A stretch of 64,000 bases of DNA from Solirubrobacter deserti (GTDB lineage Bacteria; Actinomycetota; Thermoleophilia; Solirubrobacterales; Solirubrobacteraceae), in NCBI RefSeq assembly GCF_003344625.1, contig NZ_QPKJ02000012.1, positions 1-64,000 of the forward strand, given 5' to 3'. How positions within the stretch are numbered: the stretch's first letter is position 1; every line of letters starts with the position of its first letter. The translations under genes and the position numbers were made by a program. Of this stretch, positions 10,001-18,112 are shown piece after piece. Under the pieces are notes generated by a model, which was not told where the DNA came from, searched no databases, and saw only the letters and a program-made list of their open reading frames with translations.

Positions 10001-10337
10001 AGGCTCCGGCGGCCGGCTCGGTTTCCTCGTGTCATCGACCTGGGGGCCCGCCTCGGGCACCGGCATCGTGCGCTACACGGATGGCACCCGCCAGCCGTTC
10101 GCGCTCTCGAGCCCGGACTGGTACGGCGCGCCCAAGCCCGGCGGCGTCGCCGCGGTCGTCGTGCCCTACCAGAACCGGCCGAACAACCAGCGCCAGAACA
10201 CCCCGGCGACGATCTACTTCGCCGAGGTCGCGCTGCAGGCCGGCAAGCAGGTCCGCAGCGTCGAGCTGCCCAACGTCAGTGCGGCGGCCCGGCCGAACAC
10301 GCCGGCGCTGCACGTGTTCGCGGTCACGATCGGCTGA
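7047..10337 (+). CDS. GH95 family alpha-L-fucosidase-like glycoside hydrolase, Tat-exported
   Basis: A 1096-residue exported enzyme. ATG 7047 follows a strong GGAGGAGAGGGCG. The N-terminus carries a Tat-type SRRQVFKAG signal and Ala-rich core. Residues ~38-800 match GH95: the substrate-site motif NVNLPMNYWP with Asn400 and Asn402, and QIDGNFGATAGIAEML with Asp691, correspond to the catalytic Asn and Asp residues of the family's 1,2-alpha-L-fucosidase. Some GH95 members act on alpha-L-galactose. The C-terminal ~290 residues hold a NEW3-like beta-sandwich (PAGWTVTPSQYELRRV) and a further beta-rich domain ending LHVFAVTIG. It lacks the shared C-terminal domain of its neighbours. Role: removing fucose or galactose side groups from plant glycans. 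Confidence 0.9.
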   Translation: MVDLSRRQVFKAGAAGAGAGALMLRGGWPGSVQAHGPLPAASTGDLKLWYDEPAGSTWLRALPVGNGRLGAMVFGNVEAETLQLNEDTVWAGGPYDSANPAGAQALAEIRRLVFENRWADAQRLVDQAMLGKPVGQLAYQPVGNLRLAFGALGAVSEYRRELDLDTATSTVEFVAGGTRFRREVTASAVDQVIAVRLTADRAGAITFSASFDSPQRTTTSSPDGTTVALDGISADMEGVKGSVRFLALARAVAEGGTVTSTGAKLTVTGADAVTLLVSIGSSYVDFKNVDGDYQGIAYEHLRRAERRRYDRLYARHVEDYQALFHRASLDLGRTDAADLPTDDRIARHAGGDDPHFSELLFQYGRYLLISSSRPGTQPANLQGLWNDLMAPSWDSKYTINVNLPMNYWPAGPANLAECTEPVFGLVQDLTVSGARTAQAQYGAGGWVTHHNTDAWRGTSVVDGAFWGMWQTGGAWLSVMLWEHFRFTGDVRALRAHYPAIRGAAQFFLETLVEEPNLGYLVTNPSNSPELAHHPNASICAGPTMDNQLLRDLFDACAQAGERLGDDPGFRQRVLAARDRLPPMKIGARGNLQEWLYDWVEPETTHRHISHLYGLHPSNQITKRDTPELFEAARRTLELRGDDGTGWSLAWKINFWARMEEAERAHQLLGDLVVPARLAPNMFDLHPPFQIDGNFGATAGIAEMLLHSHNDELHLLPALPSAWPTGRVAGLRGRGGYTVGAAWSAGQADELLVTADRRGPIRLRAAAVEGRFLLKDTTYGGQVPHTLVAPGLIEFDARPGHTYRVQVLQKVVVTAPSELVPGQAATVKVELRSIDRAVPRSVATLEVPAGWTVTPSQYELRRVPRNGSTVLVFEVTPGLDGPFGDQPLTARVTGADWSAAATAWTSVLVERTFAESLNNVAVTDDANTNLGDFDGGRASLSAQALASVGVRPGGAVDFSGLRFAWPDAAPGTPDNVVASGQVLKLAGSGGRLGFLVSSTWGPASGTGIVRYTDGTRQPFALSSPDWYGAPKPGGVAAVVVPYQNRPNNQRQNTPATIYFAEVALQAGKQVRSVELPNVSAAARPNTPALHVFAVTIG

Positions 10338-10345
10338 GCCACGCG

Positions 10346-10374
10346 GGGCGCCGGCACGGTTCGTGCCGGCGCCC
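10346..10374 (+). terminator. Rho-independent-like hairpin after GH95 gene
   Basis: The arms GGGCGCCGGCACG (10346-10358) and CGTGCCGGCGCCC (10362-10374) are perfectly complementary over 13 bp with a 3-nt loop, starting 9 nt after the stop codon. No U-tract follows, as is usual in high-GC actinobacteria. Confidence 0.65.
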
Positions 10375-10465
10375 GCGTCGGACCTCCGGCCGTGCTGGAT
10401 GCCTTGCGGCATGGACCTCGAGCACACAGGGCGTCATCTTCGTGAATGTCGCCCGCTGGCGGGGA

Positions 10466-10486
10466 CGGCCTGCACGAAGCAGGCCG
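10466..10486 (-). terminator. Hairpin after GH10 xylanase gene 1
   Basis: CGGCCTGC (10466-10473) and GCAGGCCG (10479-10486) form an 8-bp stem with a 5-nt loop, 13 nt beyond the stop of the minus-strand xylanase gene. It would stop transcription coming leftward toward the GH95 gene. Confidence 0.5.
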
Positions 10487-10498
10487 CCCTCCAGCCGC

Positions 10499-10846
10499 CT
10501 ATGGCGTCGTGGTCGACAGCGTGAACGTGACGTTCGCGCTGTAGGTGCCGGTGCGCAGCGGATCGGTGCGACCGATGCTCTGCTTGAACGCGATCGGGAA
10601 CGTGTCGTTGCTGACGGGGCCGGTCCACGCGGTCTTCGCCGGCGTGACGGTGACGGGCCGCGCGAGGCGGAACGCGCCGTTGGCCATCGTTGCCTCGGAC
10701 ACGCTCAGCGCCGCGTCGCCGGCGGTCGACGTGACGGTCGCGGTCGCCGAGGTCGTGTACTCCTTGTCGACGCCGGGGGTGAACGGCTCGAACGGCTGCG
10801 CCGCGCCCACCGAGAGCGCGAGCGTGGCGGGGACGGTGCCGCCGAC
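10499..10846 (-). other. Shared C-terminal domain, short form (copy 2)
   Basis: This segment encodes the last 115 residues of xylanase 1: VGGTVPATLALSV, then PFTPGVDKEYTT, STAGDAALSVSEA, FKQSIGRTDPLRTGTYS and the terminal TFTLSTTTP directly before the stop. Copies 3 and 4 are its closest relatives. Confidence 0.85.
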
Positions 10847-12253
10847 GGGCTGGTCGACCACGTTGGCCAGGTCGGCGGTCGTGATCGTCACCGCGACCTC
10901 GGCGCTCTCGTGGAAGCCGTCGGAGACGCGGACCTTCAACGGGTAGGTGGTGAGCTCGTCGAGCAGCTCGGGCTTGGCCACGGTGAGCTCGCCGGTGCCG
11001 GGCGCGATGGCGAAGATCCCGGCTTCGTTGCCGCCCGTGATGCGCCAGGTGAACGTGCGCAGGTTCGGCCGGTTGATCTGCGACGCCCAGTCGTCGGCCT
11101 GCACGGTGCCGACGCGGTTGGCGTTGCCGTCGGCGACGGTGAACGCCTGGTCGGGCCGGATGACCGGCGCGATCCCGCGGATGTAGTGGTTGAGCCACAG
11201 CGCAGCGGGCTTGGGCGTGTCGTTGGAGAGCACGATCGGCGCGCCCTGCGCGTTGCGCCAGTGGTTGGGCTGGCGCCAGCCCCACAGCGTGATGCCCTCG
11301 ACGGACGGGTGCTCCCAGAAGGTGGGAACCACGCGCCGGTAGTGGGCGAGCTGCATCTCGTCGCCCGGGACGCCGTTGACCGCGAACCCGTCCAGGTCGA
11401 GCTCGGTGATCTGGATCGGCACGCCGGTCGCGGCGAGCTTGTCCAGGTTGGCCTTGTGGACCGCCATGGAGGCGTGGGGGTCGTACGGATGGCCCGGAAT
11501 GGACGGCACGTTCGGGTTGTCGGGAATGAACTCGAACGCGTGCGCCTGCAACCCGACCACGTCGATCAGGTTCTCCGCCTTGAGGATGTTGATGATCTTC
11601 AGGTACTCGTCCGTCGATGCGGTCTGACCCGTGATCGCGACGTCGTTGAGCATCAACTTGGTGTTCGGGAAGTACTGCTTGGCGAGCCGGAACGCGTTCA
11701 GGATCCAGTCGTAGCCCGTCTCGCCCGCGCCCCCGAGGGCCTGCACGTAGTTGCCGCTGCTCGCGAAGTTCGCGCCGGCGTTCTTGGGCACCGAGCCGTC
11801 CGGCGGGTCCCACGTCGGCTCGTTGACCACCTGCAGCCACTCGATCCTCGGGTAGCGCTCGGCCACGGCCGCGTACCACTTCTTGATCTCGGCGAGCTGC
11901 TCCTCCGGCGGCAGTGTCGCCATCCACGTCGGCTGCTGGTTGCCCCACAGCAACACGTGGAAGTTGAACTTGAAGCCGTTGGCCTGCGCGAAGTTGTACG
12001 CCGTGTCGAGCTGGCCCCAGCGCATCGGCGCGGTGCGCGTCGTGCCCGCCGCGACGCCCCACTTGCCGCCGTTCTCCGGCGTCACCTGGTTGAAGTACTG
12101 CGTGAAGAGCGGGCGGGTGAACTCGCTGATGCTGCCGAGCCACTTGTCCTTCGGATACGTCGGGAACTGCGCGTGCGCGACCGCAGGCGCGAGCGCGAGC
12201 GCGAGCGCAGCGCCGGCGAGCGCCGTGGCCCTCGCAAAGACTGACCGGTCCAT
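10499..12253 (-). CDS. Secreted GH10 endo-1,4-beta-xylanase 1 with shared C-terminal domain
   Basis: A 584-residue secreted xylanase. ATG 12253 has GGAGGAGAGAG directly before it, and the product starts with a signal peptide ending AVAHAQ. The GH10 barrel spans about 35-385: VTPENGGKW, the HVLLWGNQQPTW strand, acid/base Glu145 in VVNEP, nucleophile Glu284 in ITELD, and LWGWRQPNHW. A cadherin-like beta domain follows (about 385-465, ITGGNEAGIFAIAPGTGEL), then the shared C-terminal domain (470-584). GH10 enzymes cut internal xylan bonds. A close paralogue lies divergently at 12346, with overlapping control regions between them. Confidence 0.95.
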   Translation of the reverse strand: MDRSVFARATALAGAALALALAPAVAHAQFPTYPKDKWLGSISEFTRPLFTQYFNQVTPENGGKWGVAAGTTRTAPMRWGQLDTAYNFAQANGFKFNFHVLLWGNQQPTWMATLPPEEQLAEIKKWYAAVAERYPRIEWLQVVNEPTWDPPDGSVPKNAGANFASSGNYVQALGGAGETGYDWILNAFRLAKQYFPNTKLMLNDVAITGQTASTDEYLKIINILKAENLIDVVGLQAHAFEFIPDNPNVPSIPGHPYDPHASMAVHKANLDKLAATGVPIQITELDLDGFAVNGVPGDEMQLAHYRRVVPTFWEHPSVEGITLWGWRQPNHWRNAQGAPIVLSNDTPKPAALWLNHYIRGIAPVIRPDQAFTVADGNANRVGTVQADDWASQINRPNLRTFTWRITGGNEAGIFAIAPGTGELTVAKPELLDELTTYPLKVRVSDGFHESAEVAVTITTADLANVVDQPVGGTVPATLALSVGAAQPFEPFTPGVDKEYTTSATATVTSTAGDAALSVSEATMANGAFRLARPVTVTPAKTAWTGPVSNDTFPIAFKQSIGRTDPLRTGTYSANVTFTLSTTTP

Positions 12254-12272
12254 CTCTCTCCTCCCAACCCGA

Positions 12273-12301
12273 TTGTCACATCGTCTGACAGACCGTACCA
12301 T
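12273..12301 (+). promoter_or_regulatory. Candidate promoter for xylanase 2
   Basis: TTGTCA (12273-12278) and TACCAT (12296-12301) are separated by 17 bp and lie about 45 bp before ATG 12346. The operator-like CGTCTGACA (12282-12290) lies inside the spacer, a position where a bound protein would block RNA polymerase. Confidence 0.5.
12282..12290. promoter_or_regulatory. CGTCTGACA operator-like motif (site 2)
   Basis: An eight-of-nine match to the TGTCTGACA core seen at 6947-6955 and 28053-28061, located between the two divergent xylanase genes. It falls within the spacer of the rightward promoter and could also affect the leftward gene. Confidence 0.4.
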
Positions 12302-12345
12302 TCATGAGAGCGTTTGTTTGGTCGTCCAACTTTTGGGGGAGAGGG

Positions 12346-14049
12346 ATGTTCCGCTACCGCACCGCGTGCGCGCTCGCGCTGGGCGCGACGCTGGTGTGCG
12401 CCGCCACCGCGAGCGCACAGAGCCCGCCGGGTTTCCCGGTCTACGGACAGGACAAATGGCTCGGAAATGTCAACGAGCTGACCCGGCCGCTGTTCAAGAC
12501 CTACTTCAACCAGGTCACGCCGGAGAACGCCGGCAAGTGGGGGAGCGCAGCCGGCACGAGCCGTACCGCAGCCATGCGCTGGGGCAACTTGGACGCGGCG
12601 TACACGTTCGCCGAGGCCAACGGGTTCCCGTTCAACTTCCACGTGCTCGTGTGGGGCAACCAGCAGCCGACGTGGATGGCCGCGCTGCCTGCCGAGGAGC
12701 AGCTCGCCGAGATCAAGAAGTGGTTCGCGGCGGTGGCCGAGCGCTACCCGAAGATCGAGTGGCTGCAGGTGGTCAATGAGCCGCTGCACGACCCGCCCGA
12801 CTGCACGCATTCCGCCAACCAGGGCAACAACTGCAACTCCAGCGGCAACTACGCGCGGGCGCTCGGCGGCGCGGGGGACACGGGCTGGGACTGGATCCTC
12901 AACGCGTTCCGGCTGGCGAAGCAGTACTTCCCGAACACCAAGCTGATGCTCAACGACTACAGCATCACCAACTCCACCACCGCCACCACGCAGTACCTGC
13001 AGATCATCGACCTGCTCAAGCGCGAGAACCTGATCGACGTCGTCGGTGAGCAGGGCCACGCGTTCTCCACCACCGGCAACATGGCGACCCACAAGGCCAA
13101 CCTGGACCGGCTGCAGGCCACCGGCATCCCGATCCAGATCACCGAGCTCGACATCGACGGCGTCGCGGCCGGCGGCGTGCCCGGCGACGAGGTCCAGCTG
13201 CGCAACTACCGGCGCATCTTCCCGGTGTTCTGGGAGCACCCGGGGGTCGAGGGCGTCACGGTCTGGGGCTGGCGCCAGCCCAACCACTGGCGCAATGCGC
13301 AGAACGCGCCGATCGTCCTCTCCGACGACACGCCCAAGCCCGCCGCCCTGTGGTTGCACGACTACGTCCGCGCCATCCCGCCGACGATCCCGGCCGGCCA
13401 GCGCTTCGACGTCACCGACGCGTACACCTCCAGCGTCGGGACGGTGCAGGCCGAGGACTGGGCCTCCAGGATCAACCGCCCGAACCTGCGCACGTTCACG
13501 TGGCGCATCACGGGCGGCAACGAAGCCGGGACCTTCGCCATCGCGCCCGGCACGGGCGAGCTCACGGTCGCGAAGCCCGAGCGGCTCGACGAGCTCACCA
13601 CGTACGCGCTGAAGGTTCGCGTCTCCGACGGCTTCCACGAGAGTGCCGAAGCCGACGTGAGCGTCGCCACCGGCGACCTGGCCAACGTCGCCGACCTGCC
13701 CGTCGGCGGCACCGTCCCCGCGACGCTCGCCCTCACCCTGGACGCGCCGCAGCCGTTCGAGCCGTTCACGCCCGGCGTCGAGAAGGAGTACACGACTCAG
13801 GCGACCGCCCGCGTCACGTCCACGGCGGGCAACGCGGCGCTGAGCGTATCGGAGGCGACGCTGGCCAACGGGCCGTTCAAGCTCGCGCGGCCCGTCACGG
13901 TCACAGCCGAGCAGACGGCGTGGGACGGTCCGGTGGGCGCGGACGAGGTCGCGATCGCCTTCAAGCAGGCGATCGGCCGGACCGACCCGCTGCGCACCGG
14001 CACCTACAGCGCGACGCTCACGTTCACCCTCACGACCACGGCGCCATGA
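12346..14049 (+). CDS. Secreted GH10 endo-1,4-beta-xylanase 2 with shared C-terminal domain
   Basis: A 567-residue secreted xylanase. ATG 12346 follows GGGGGAGAGGG and gives a signal peptide ending ATASAQ. It has the same layout as xylanase 1: GH10 barrel with VTPENAGKW, acid/base Glu in VVNEPLHD, nucleophile Glu in ITELDID and VWGWRQPNHW; then a cadherin-like domain; then the shared C-terminal domain. Compared with xylanase 1 it has a Cys-containing loop after the acid/base (DPPDCTHSANQGNNCNS) and a shorter loop before the nucleophile, so substrate preference may differ. Its stop overlaps the next gene's ATG (ATGA), indicating co-translation with the GH43 protein. Confidence 0.95.
   Translation: MFRYRTACALALGATLVCAATASAQSPPGFPVYGQDKWLGNVNELTRPLFKTYFNQVTPENAGKWGSAAGTSRTAAMRWGNLDAAYTFAEANGFPFNFHVLVWGNQQPTWMAALPAEEQLAEIKKWFAAVAERYPKIEWLQVVNEPLHDPPDCTHSANQGNNCNSSGNYARALGGAGDTGWDWILNAFRLAKQYFPNTKLMLNDYSITNSTTATTQYLQIIDLLKRENLIDVVGEQGHAFSTTGNMATHKANLDRLQATGIPIQITELDIDGVAAGGVPGDEVQLRNYRRIFPVFWEHPGVEGVTVWGWRQPNHWRNAQNAPIVLSDDTPKPAALWLHDYVRAIPPTIPAGQRFDVTDAYTSSVGTVQAEDWASRINRPNLRTFTWRITGGNEAGTFAIAPGTGELTVAKPERLDELTTYALKVRVSDGFHESAEADVSVATGDLANVADLPVGGTVPATLALTLDAPQPFEPFTPGVEKEYTTQATARVTSTAGNAALSVSEATLANGPFKLARPVTVTAEQTAWDGPVGADEVAIAFKQAIGRTDPLRTGTYSATLTFTLTTTAP
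13702..14049 (+). other. Shared C-terminal domain, short form (copy 3)
   Basis: This segment encodes the last 115 residues of xylanase 2, beginning VGGTVPATLALTL and ending TLTFTLTTTAP at the stop. Long blocks are near identical at DNA level to copy 4 (for example around 13790-13910 and 17650-17765), indicating recent duplication or gene conversion. Confidence 0.85.
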
Positions 14050-17000
14050 TGCGGATCCGGCTCACCCTGCTCGCGCTGTTCGCGAGCGCCGTGGCGGCGA
14101 CGCCGGCCGCGGCCCAGGACCTCGTCGCCCACTATCCGTTCGACGAGACAGCGGGCACCGTAGTCGGTGACCGCTCCGGCGGCGGGCGCGACGCCGCGAT
14201 CGTCAACGGCAACGCCGCGACGGTCTGGAACGCCGGCCGCGGCCTCACGCTCCCCGGCGGCAACGGCGGGAGCGCGCCCGCGGTCCGCCTGCCCGACGGC
14301 CTGCTGAGCGGCCTCGACAACGTCACGATCGCCTACGACCTGCGGCTCTCGAGCACGACCCAGGGGCCCGTGTTCGCGTTCGGTCGCACGGCCGACAACG
14401 GCGGCTATCTCACCGCGACACCGGGCTCGGGGACGACGCCGCACCAGGCGTCGATCGCGGGCCCGGGCGCCAGCCCGGCGGTGCAGACCGCGGCCGCGCC
14501 CGTGTCGCTGCTCACGAACACCTGGATCCACGTGGCGGTCACGGTCAAGGGCGGCGACGCCTCCGCGCCGGGACAGCTGCGCGTGTACGAGGACGGCGAG
14601 CTGATGACGTCCAACGACGCGCTCACCGTCAGGCCGCGCGACATCACGTCCGCGGTCGGCTTCGTCGGCCGTTCGGCCACCGCGGCCGGACAGCAGTTCC
14701 GCGGGCGCATCAAGGATCTGCGCGTGTACTCCTCGGTGCTGACGACCGAGCAGGTGCGGGCGTTGTCGGACGCCGCGGCGCCGGGCAACCTGGCCGAGCT
14801 CGCCGCCTCGATCGACCTCGGGGACACGACCGCGGTCACGCGCAACCTCGCGCTCCCGACCGCGCCCGGCGTCACCTGGAGCACGAGCGACCCCCGCGTG
14901 GTCACGGCCCAGGGTGAGGTCACCCGTCCCGCGGCCGGCCAGGGCGACGCGACGGCCACGCTCACGGCGACGCTGACGCACCGCGGGCTGACCGAGCGCA
15001 AGACCTTCCCGATCACGGTCAAGCAGCGGGTCGCCGTCCCGGCGGACCAGCTGCGGGCCGGCCTGCGCCACTTCTTCAAGCTCGACGAGACCAGCGGGAC
15101 GACCCTGGCCAACGCGGGCACGTCGAACGCGGCCGCGACGCTCGTGAACCCCGGCAAGGCCGCGCTGACCGGCGCGGGCGTCACGCTCAACCCGGACGCG
15201 TACGCCGACTCGCTCACGGGCGCGTACGTCAAGCTCCCGGACGACGTCACGGCCGGCATGACCGACGTCAGCGTCGACTACGACATCCGCGTCGACCCGG
15301 CCAGCGTGGGTGATCACCACCTGTGGAGCTTCGGGCGCAAGACGGACTGCGACGCCAACGGCGGCTACGCGGGCTCGATCTTCGGCTCGGCCACCGGGCG
15401 CCTGCGGACCGGCCTGAGCACGACGACGCCGACCACCGGCGCGAGCGTTCAGCGCTCCGCGACCTACGGCCTGCGCGAAGGCGTGTGGAAGCACCTCACC
15501 TACACGCAGCAGCGCAACGCGAACGGCACGACGTGGACCGGCGTCCTCTACGAGGACGGCGTCGAGATCGGCCGCAACACGGGCCTCACGGTCCCGCCCA
15601 GCGTCAACGCGGCCGGGACGAACTGCAACTACCTGGGCCGCTCCCAGGTCCCGGGCCATTACGCGCTGCGCGGGACGCTGCGCAACTTCCGCGTCTACGA
15701 CAGCGCGCTGTCCGCCGACGAGGCGATCGCGCTGAGCGAGGAGCCGGGCGTGACGGGCGTGCAGGCCGATGCCGCGGCGATCGATCTCGGCCTCACGTCG
15801 GCCATCGTCGACGACATCGCGCTGCCCACCGTGGGCTCGGTCGCCGGGTCGCGGATCACGTGGACGAGCTCCGATCCGGCCGTCGTGACGGCCGCGGGCG
15901 CGATCACCCGTCCCGCGCGCGGGCAGGCCGCGGCGACGGCGACGCTGACCGCCCACCTCACCAAGGGCCAGGAGGTGACGACCCGCGCGATCACGATCAC
16001 GGTGCCCGCGGAGTTCGACGACGCCCAGTCCGTCGCGCGTGACCGGGCGGACCTGGCGCTCGTGGGCCTCGACGATGTCCGCGGCAACCTCACGCTGCCG
16101 GCGACGGGGGCCTTCGGCTCGGCGATCACCTGGTCGGCGAGCCCGAACGTGATCACGCCCACCGGGGAGGTCACGCGACCCGCGTACGGGCGTCCGGACG
16201 TGCCGGTGACGCTGACCGCGACGCTCACCAAGGGCGCGGCGACCGAGACCAAGACGTTCGCGGCCACCGTCAAGGCCAAGCCGCGCGCGGAGGACCCCGA
16301 GCGCTACTTCCTCGGCCACTTTACCGGCGAGGGCACGGCCGACGGCGAGCAGCTGCGCTTCTCGATCTCGACCGGCAACGACGCCACCGACTGGGTCGGG
16401 CTCGCGGGCGGGCGGCCGTCGCTCGTGTCCCAGCTGGGCGACCAGGGGTTGCGCGACCCGTTCATCATCCGCTCGCCCGACGGCGACACCTTCTACATGA
16501 TCGCCACGGACCTGAACTGGTTCAATCGCAACCGCGACTATCAGATCAACGACAGCCAGTACATCGAGGTCTTCGAGTCCCACGATCTCGTGACCTGGTC
16601 GCCGCAGCGGCACGTCAAGATCGCGCCGGACAACGCAGGCAACGCGTTCGCGCCCGAGGCCTACTGGGACGACTCGATCGGCGCGTACGTCGTGTTCTGG
16701 GCGCAGGCAATGTGGCGTGACCCGGTCAATCGCACCAACCCGGGCAACCAGCAGATGTGGTACGCGACCACGCGCGACTTCCGCACGTTCTCGCCACCCG
16801 CGGTCTGGCAGGACCCGTACCCGGAGTCGCGCATCGACACGACCGTGATCAAGGTCGGCGACGTCTTCTACCGCTTCACCAAGAACGAGGCCGGCAATGC
16901 GGGCTCGGACGTGTTCTCGGAGAAGCACACCCAGCTGCGCGACGCCAACCTCGCGAACTGGACGCGGGTCGCCCCGGGCATCGGCCGCAGCACGTGGGTC

Positions 17001-17906
17001 GCCAACCAGGGCTACGAGGGCCCGCTGGTGTTCAAGGCCAACCCCGGGGACACCGCCTGCCCGCAGCAGTTCTACTTCTGGGCGGACCGGTACACCAACG
17101 GCGGCGGCTACCAGGTGTCATGCAGCGCTGATATCGAGGCGAACGTGTGGACGCCGAAGACGCCGCGCTTCACCAACACCGGCACTGTGCGGCACGGCAC
17201 CGTCACGCCGCTCACGCTGCGCGAGTGGAACCGCATCCTGGGCCGGCCGAACGGCGACGTGAGCACCACCACCGAGCTCACGCTGCCGTCCCCGACCGTC
17301 CCGCAGGGTGAAACCTTCATCGCCACTGCCAAGGTCCGGGCCGCGGACGGCTACGAGGTCGGCGGGCAGGTCCGCTTCTCCGGCCCCGGCGGCTGGGAGC
17401 AGACCGTCTTCCTGGACGGCGGGATCGCGTCGGTCACCGTTCCCGGCCTCGAGGGCGGGAGCACGCGGGCGATCACCGCGGAGTACCTCGGGCACGAGTT
17501 CCTGAAGGCCTCCGAGGACGCCGGCTCGGTCCTGGTCGCGCCGGTGGTCGAGACCACCGTCGGCGGCACCGTGCCCTCGGTGCTGGCGCTGACGCTCGAC
17601 CCGCCGCCTCCCTTCGGCGCCTTCACGCCCGGCGTCGAGCAGGAGTACACGACTCAGGCGACCGCCCACGTCACGTCCACGGCGGGCAGCGCCGCGCTGA
17701 CCGTGTCCGAGGCGACGCTGGCCAACGGCCCGTTCCGCCTCGCGCGGCCGGTCACGGTGACGCCGGAGAAGTCGGCGTGGAGCGCTCCGGTCACCAACGA
17801 CACGTTCTCGATCGCGTTCAAGCAGGCGATCGGGCGGACGGACCCGCTGCGCACCGGCACCTACAGCGCGAACGTCACGTTCACGCTGTCGACGACGGAG
17901 CCCTAG
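14046..17906 (+). CDS. Secreted multi-domain GH43-type glycosidase (LamG, atrophied Ig, GH43)
   Basis: A 1286-residue secreted protein whose ATG overlaps the xylanase stop by four bases (ATGA). The signal peptide ends near TPAAAQ. Modules: LamG-like (24-241), atrophied bacterial Ig repeat (248-331), second LamG (338-565), two more Ig repeats (568-653, 656-743; each with a WSTSDP/WTSSDP-like strand and a TRPA turn), a GH43-type five-bladed propeller (751-1068), another Ig domain (1071-1168) and the shared C-terminal domain (1172-1286). GH43 hallmarks are present: Asp804 in RDPFII as base, an APEAYWDD segment, and Glu991 in YEGPLVF as acid. Likely arabinofuranosidase, xylosidase or arabinanase acting with the xylanases. 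Confidence 0.9.
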   Translation: MMRIRLTLLALFASAVAATPAAAQDLVAHYPFDETAGTVVGDRSGGGRDAAIVNGNAATVWNAGRGLTLPGGNGGSAPAVRLPDGLLSGLDNVTIAYDLRLSSTTQGPVFAFGRTADNGGYLTATPGSGTTPHQASIAGPGASPAVQTAAAPVSLLTNTWIHVAVTVKGGDASAPGQLRVYEDGELMTSNDALTVRPRDITSAVGFVGRSATAAGQQFRGRIKDLRVYSSVLTTEQVRALSDAAAPGNLAELAASIDLGDTTAVTRNLALPTAPGVTWSTSDPRVVTAQGEVTRPAAGQGDATATLTATLTHRGLTERKTFPITVKQRVAVPADQLRAGLRHFFKLDETSGTTLANAGTSNAAATLVNPGKAALTGAGVTLNPDAYADSLTGAYVKLPDDVTAGMTDVSVDYDIRVDPASVGDHHLWSFGRKTDCDANGGYAGSIFGSATGRLRTGLSTTTPTTGASVQRSATYGLREGVWKHLTYTQQRNANGTTWTGVLYEDGVEIGRNTGLTVPPSVNAAGTNCNYLGRSQVPGHYALRGTLRNFRVYDSALSADEAIALSEEPGVTGVQADAAAIDLGLTSAIVDDIALPTVGSVAGSRITWTSSDPAVVTAAGAITRPARGQAAATATLTAHLTKGQEVTTRAITITVPAEFDDAQSVARDRADLALVGLDDVRGNLTLPATGAFGSAITWSASPNVITPTGEVTRPAYGRPDVPVTLTATLTKGAATETKTFAATVKAKPRAEDPERYFLGHFTGEGTADGEQLRFSISTGNDATDWVGLAGGRPSLVSQLGDQGLRDPFIIRSPDGDTFYMIATDLNWFNRNRDYQINDSQYIEVFESHDLVTWSPQRHVKIAPDNAGNAFAPEAYWDDSIGAYVVFWAQAMWRDPVNRTNPGNQQMWYATTRDFRTFSPPAVWQDPYPESRIDTTVIKVGDVFYRFTKNEAGNAGSDVFSEKHTQLRDANLANWTRVAPGIGRSTWVANQGYEGPLVFKANPGDTACPQQFYFWADRYTNGGGYQVSCSADIEANVWTPKTPRFTNTGTVRHGTVTPLTLREWNRILGRPNGDVSTTTELTLPSPTVPQGETFIATAKVRAADGYEVGGQVRFSGPGGWEQTVFLDGGIASVTVPGLEGGSTRAITAEYLGHEFLKASEDAGSVLVAPVVETTVGGTVPSVLALTLDPPPPFGAFTPGVEQEYTTQATAHVTSTAGSAALTVSEATLANGPFRLARPVTVTPEKSAWSAPVTNDTFSIAFKQAIGRTDPLRTGTYSANVTFTLSTTEP
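17559..17906 (+). other. Shared C-terminal domain, short form (copy 4)
   Basis: This segment encodes the last 115 residues of the GH43 protein, beginning VGGTVPSVLALTL and ending VTFTLSTTEP at the stop. It is very close to copies 2 and 3 in protein and DNA. Confidence 0.85.
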
Positions 17907-17910
17907 CGCG

Positions 17911-18080
17911 TCACACGAGCGTGGCCGCGCAGGCGACCTGCGCGGTCCACGCCGTCGTGCGCAGCCAGTTCGCCCGCACGAGGACGAGCAGGGCGGGCTT
18001 GCTCGCGGCGCGTTCCAGGCGCCCGTGCAGCGGGGCGAACACGAGCCCGGTCACGGCGAGCACGCCGACGGCCTCGGCGG
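17911..18080 (-). pseudogene. Possible C-terminal remnant of a membrane protein
   Basis: On the minus strand one frame carries a sensible stretch of about 53 residues ending at 17911: AVGVLAVTGLVFAPLHGRL, then a segment including VRANWLRTTAWTAQ and a stop after AATLV. Hydrophobic blocks and a terminal NW-R-T-x-W pattern are common at the ends of small actinobacterial membrane proteins. Upstream the frame runs straight into the hairpin of the 3' element at 18075 and loses sense, so no start exists. It may be a decayed gene or a coincidence. Confidence 0.3.
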
Positions 18081-18112
18081 GGCGCCGGCGCGTGCACGCC
18101 GGCGCCCCGCCG
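18075..18112 (-). terminator. Strong hairpin in 3' element A
   Basis: CGGCGGGGCGCCGGC (18075-18089) pairs perfectly with GCCGGCGCCCCGCCG (18098-18112), a 15-bp stem with an 8-nt loop. It lies downstream of the minus-strand secreted gene ending at 18165 and ends the repeat described at 18081-18167. Confidence 0.6.

Noticed and set aside
10338..10498. A third copy of the ~90-bp 3' element
   Set aside because: It also has GC hairpins with GCCGGCGC sequence, but the order and the GGGAGC segments are absent; it looks like ordinary terminators.
14004..16928. A 974-codon open frame on the minus strand
   Set aside because: Antisense to the LamG/GH43 gene, which has homologous motifs and catalytic residues on the plus strand.
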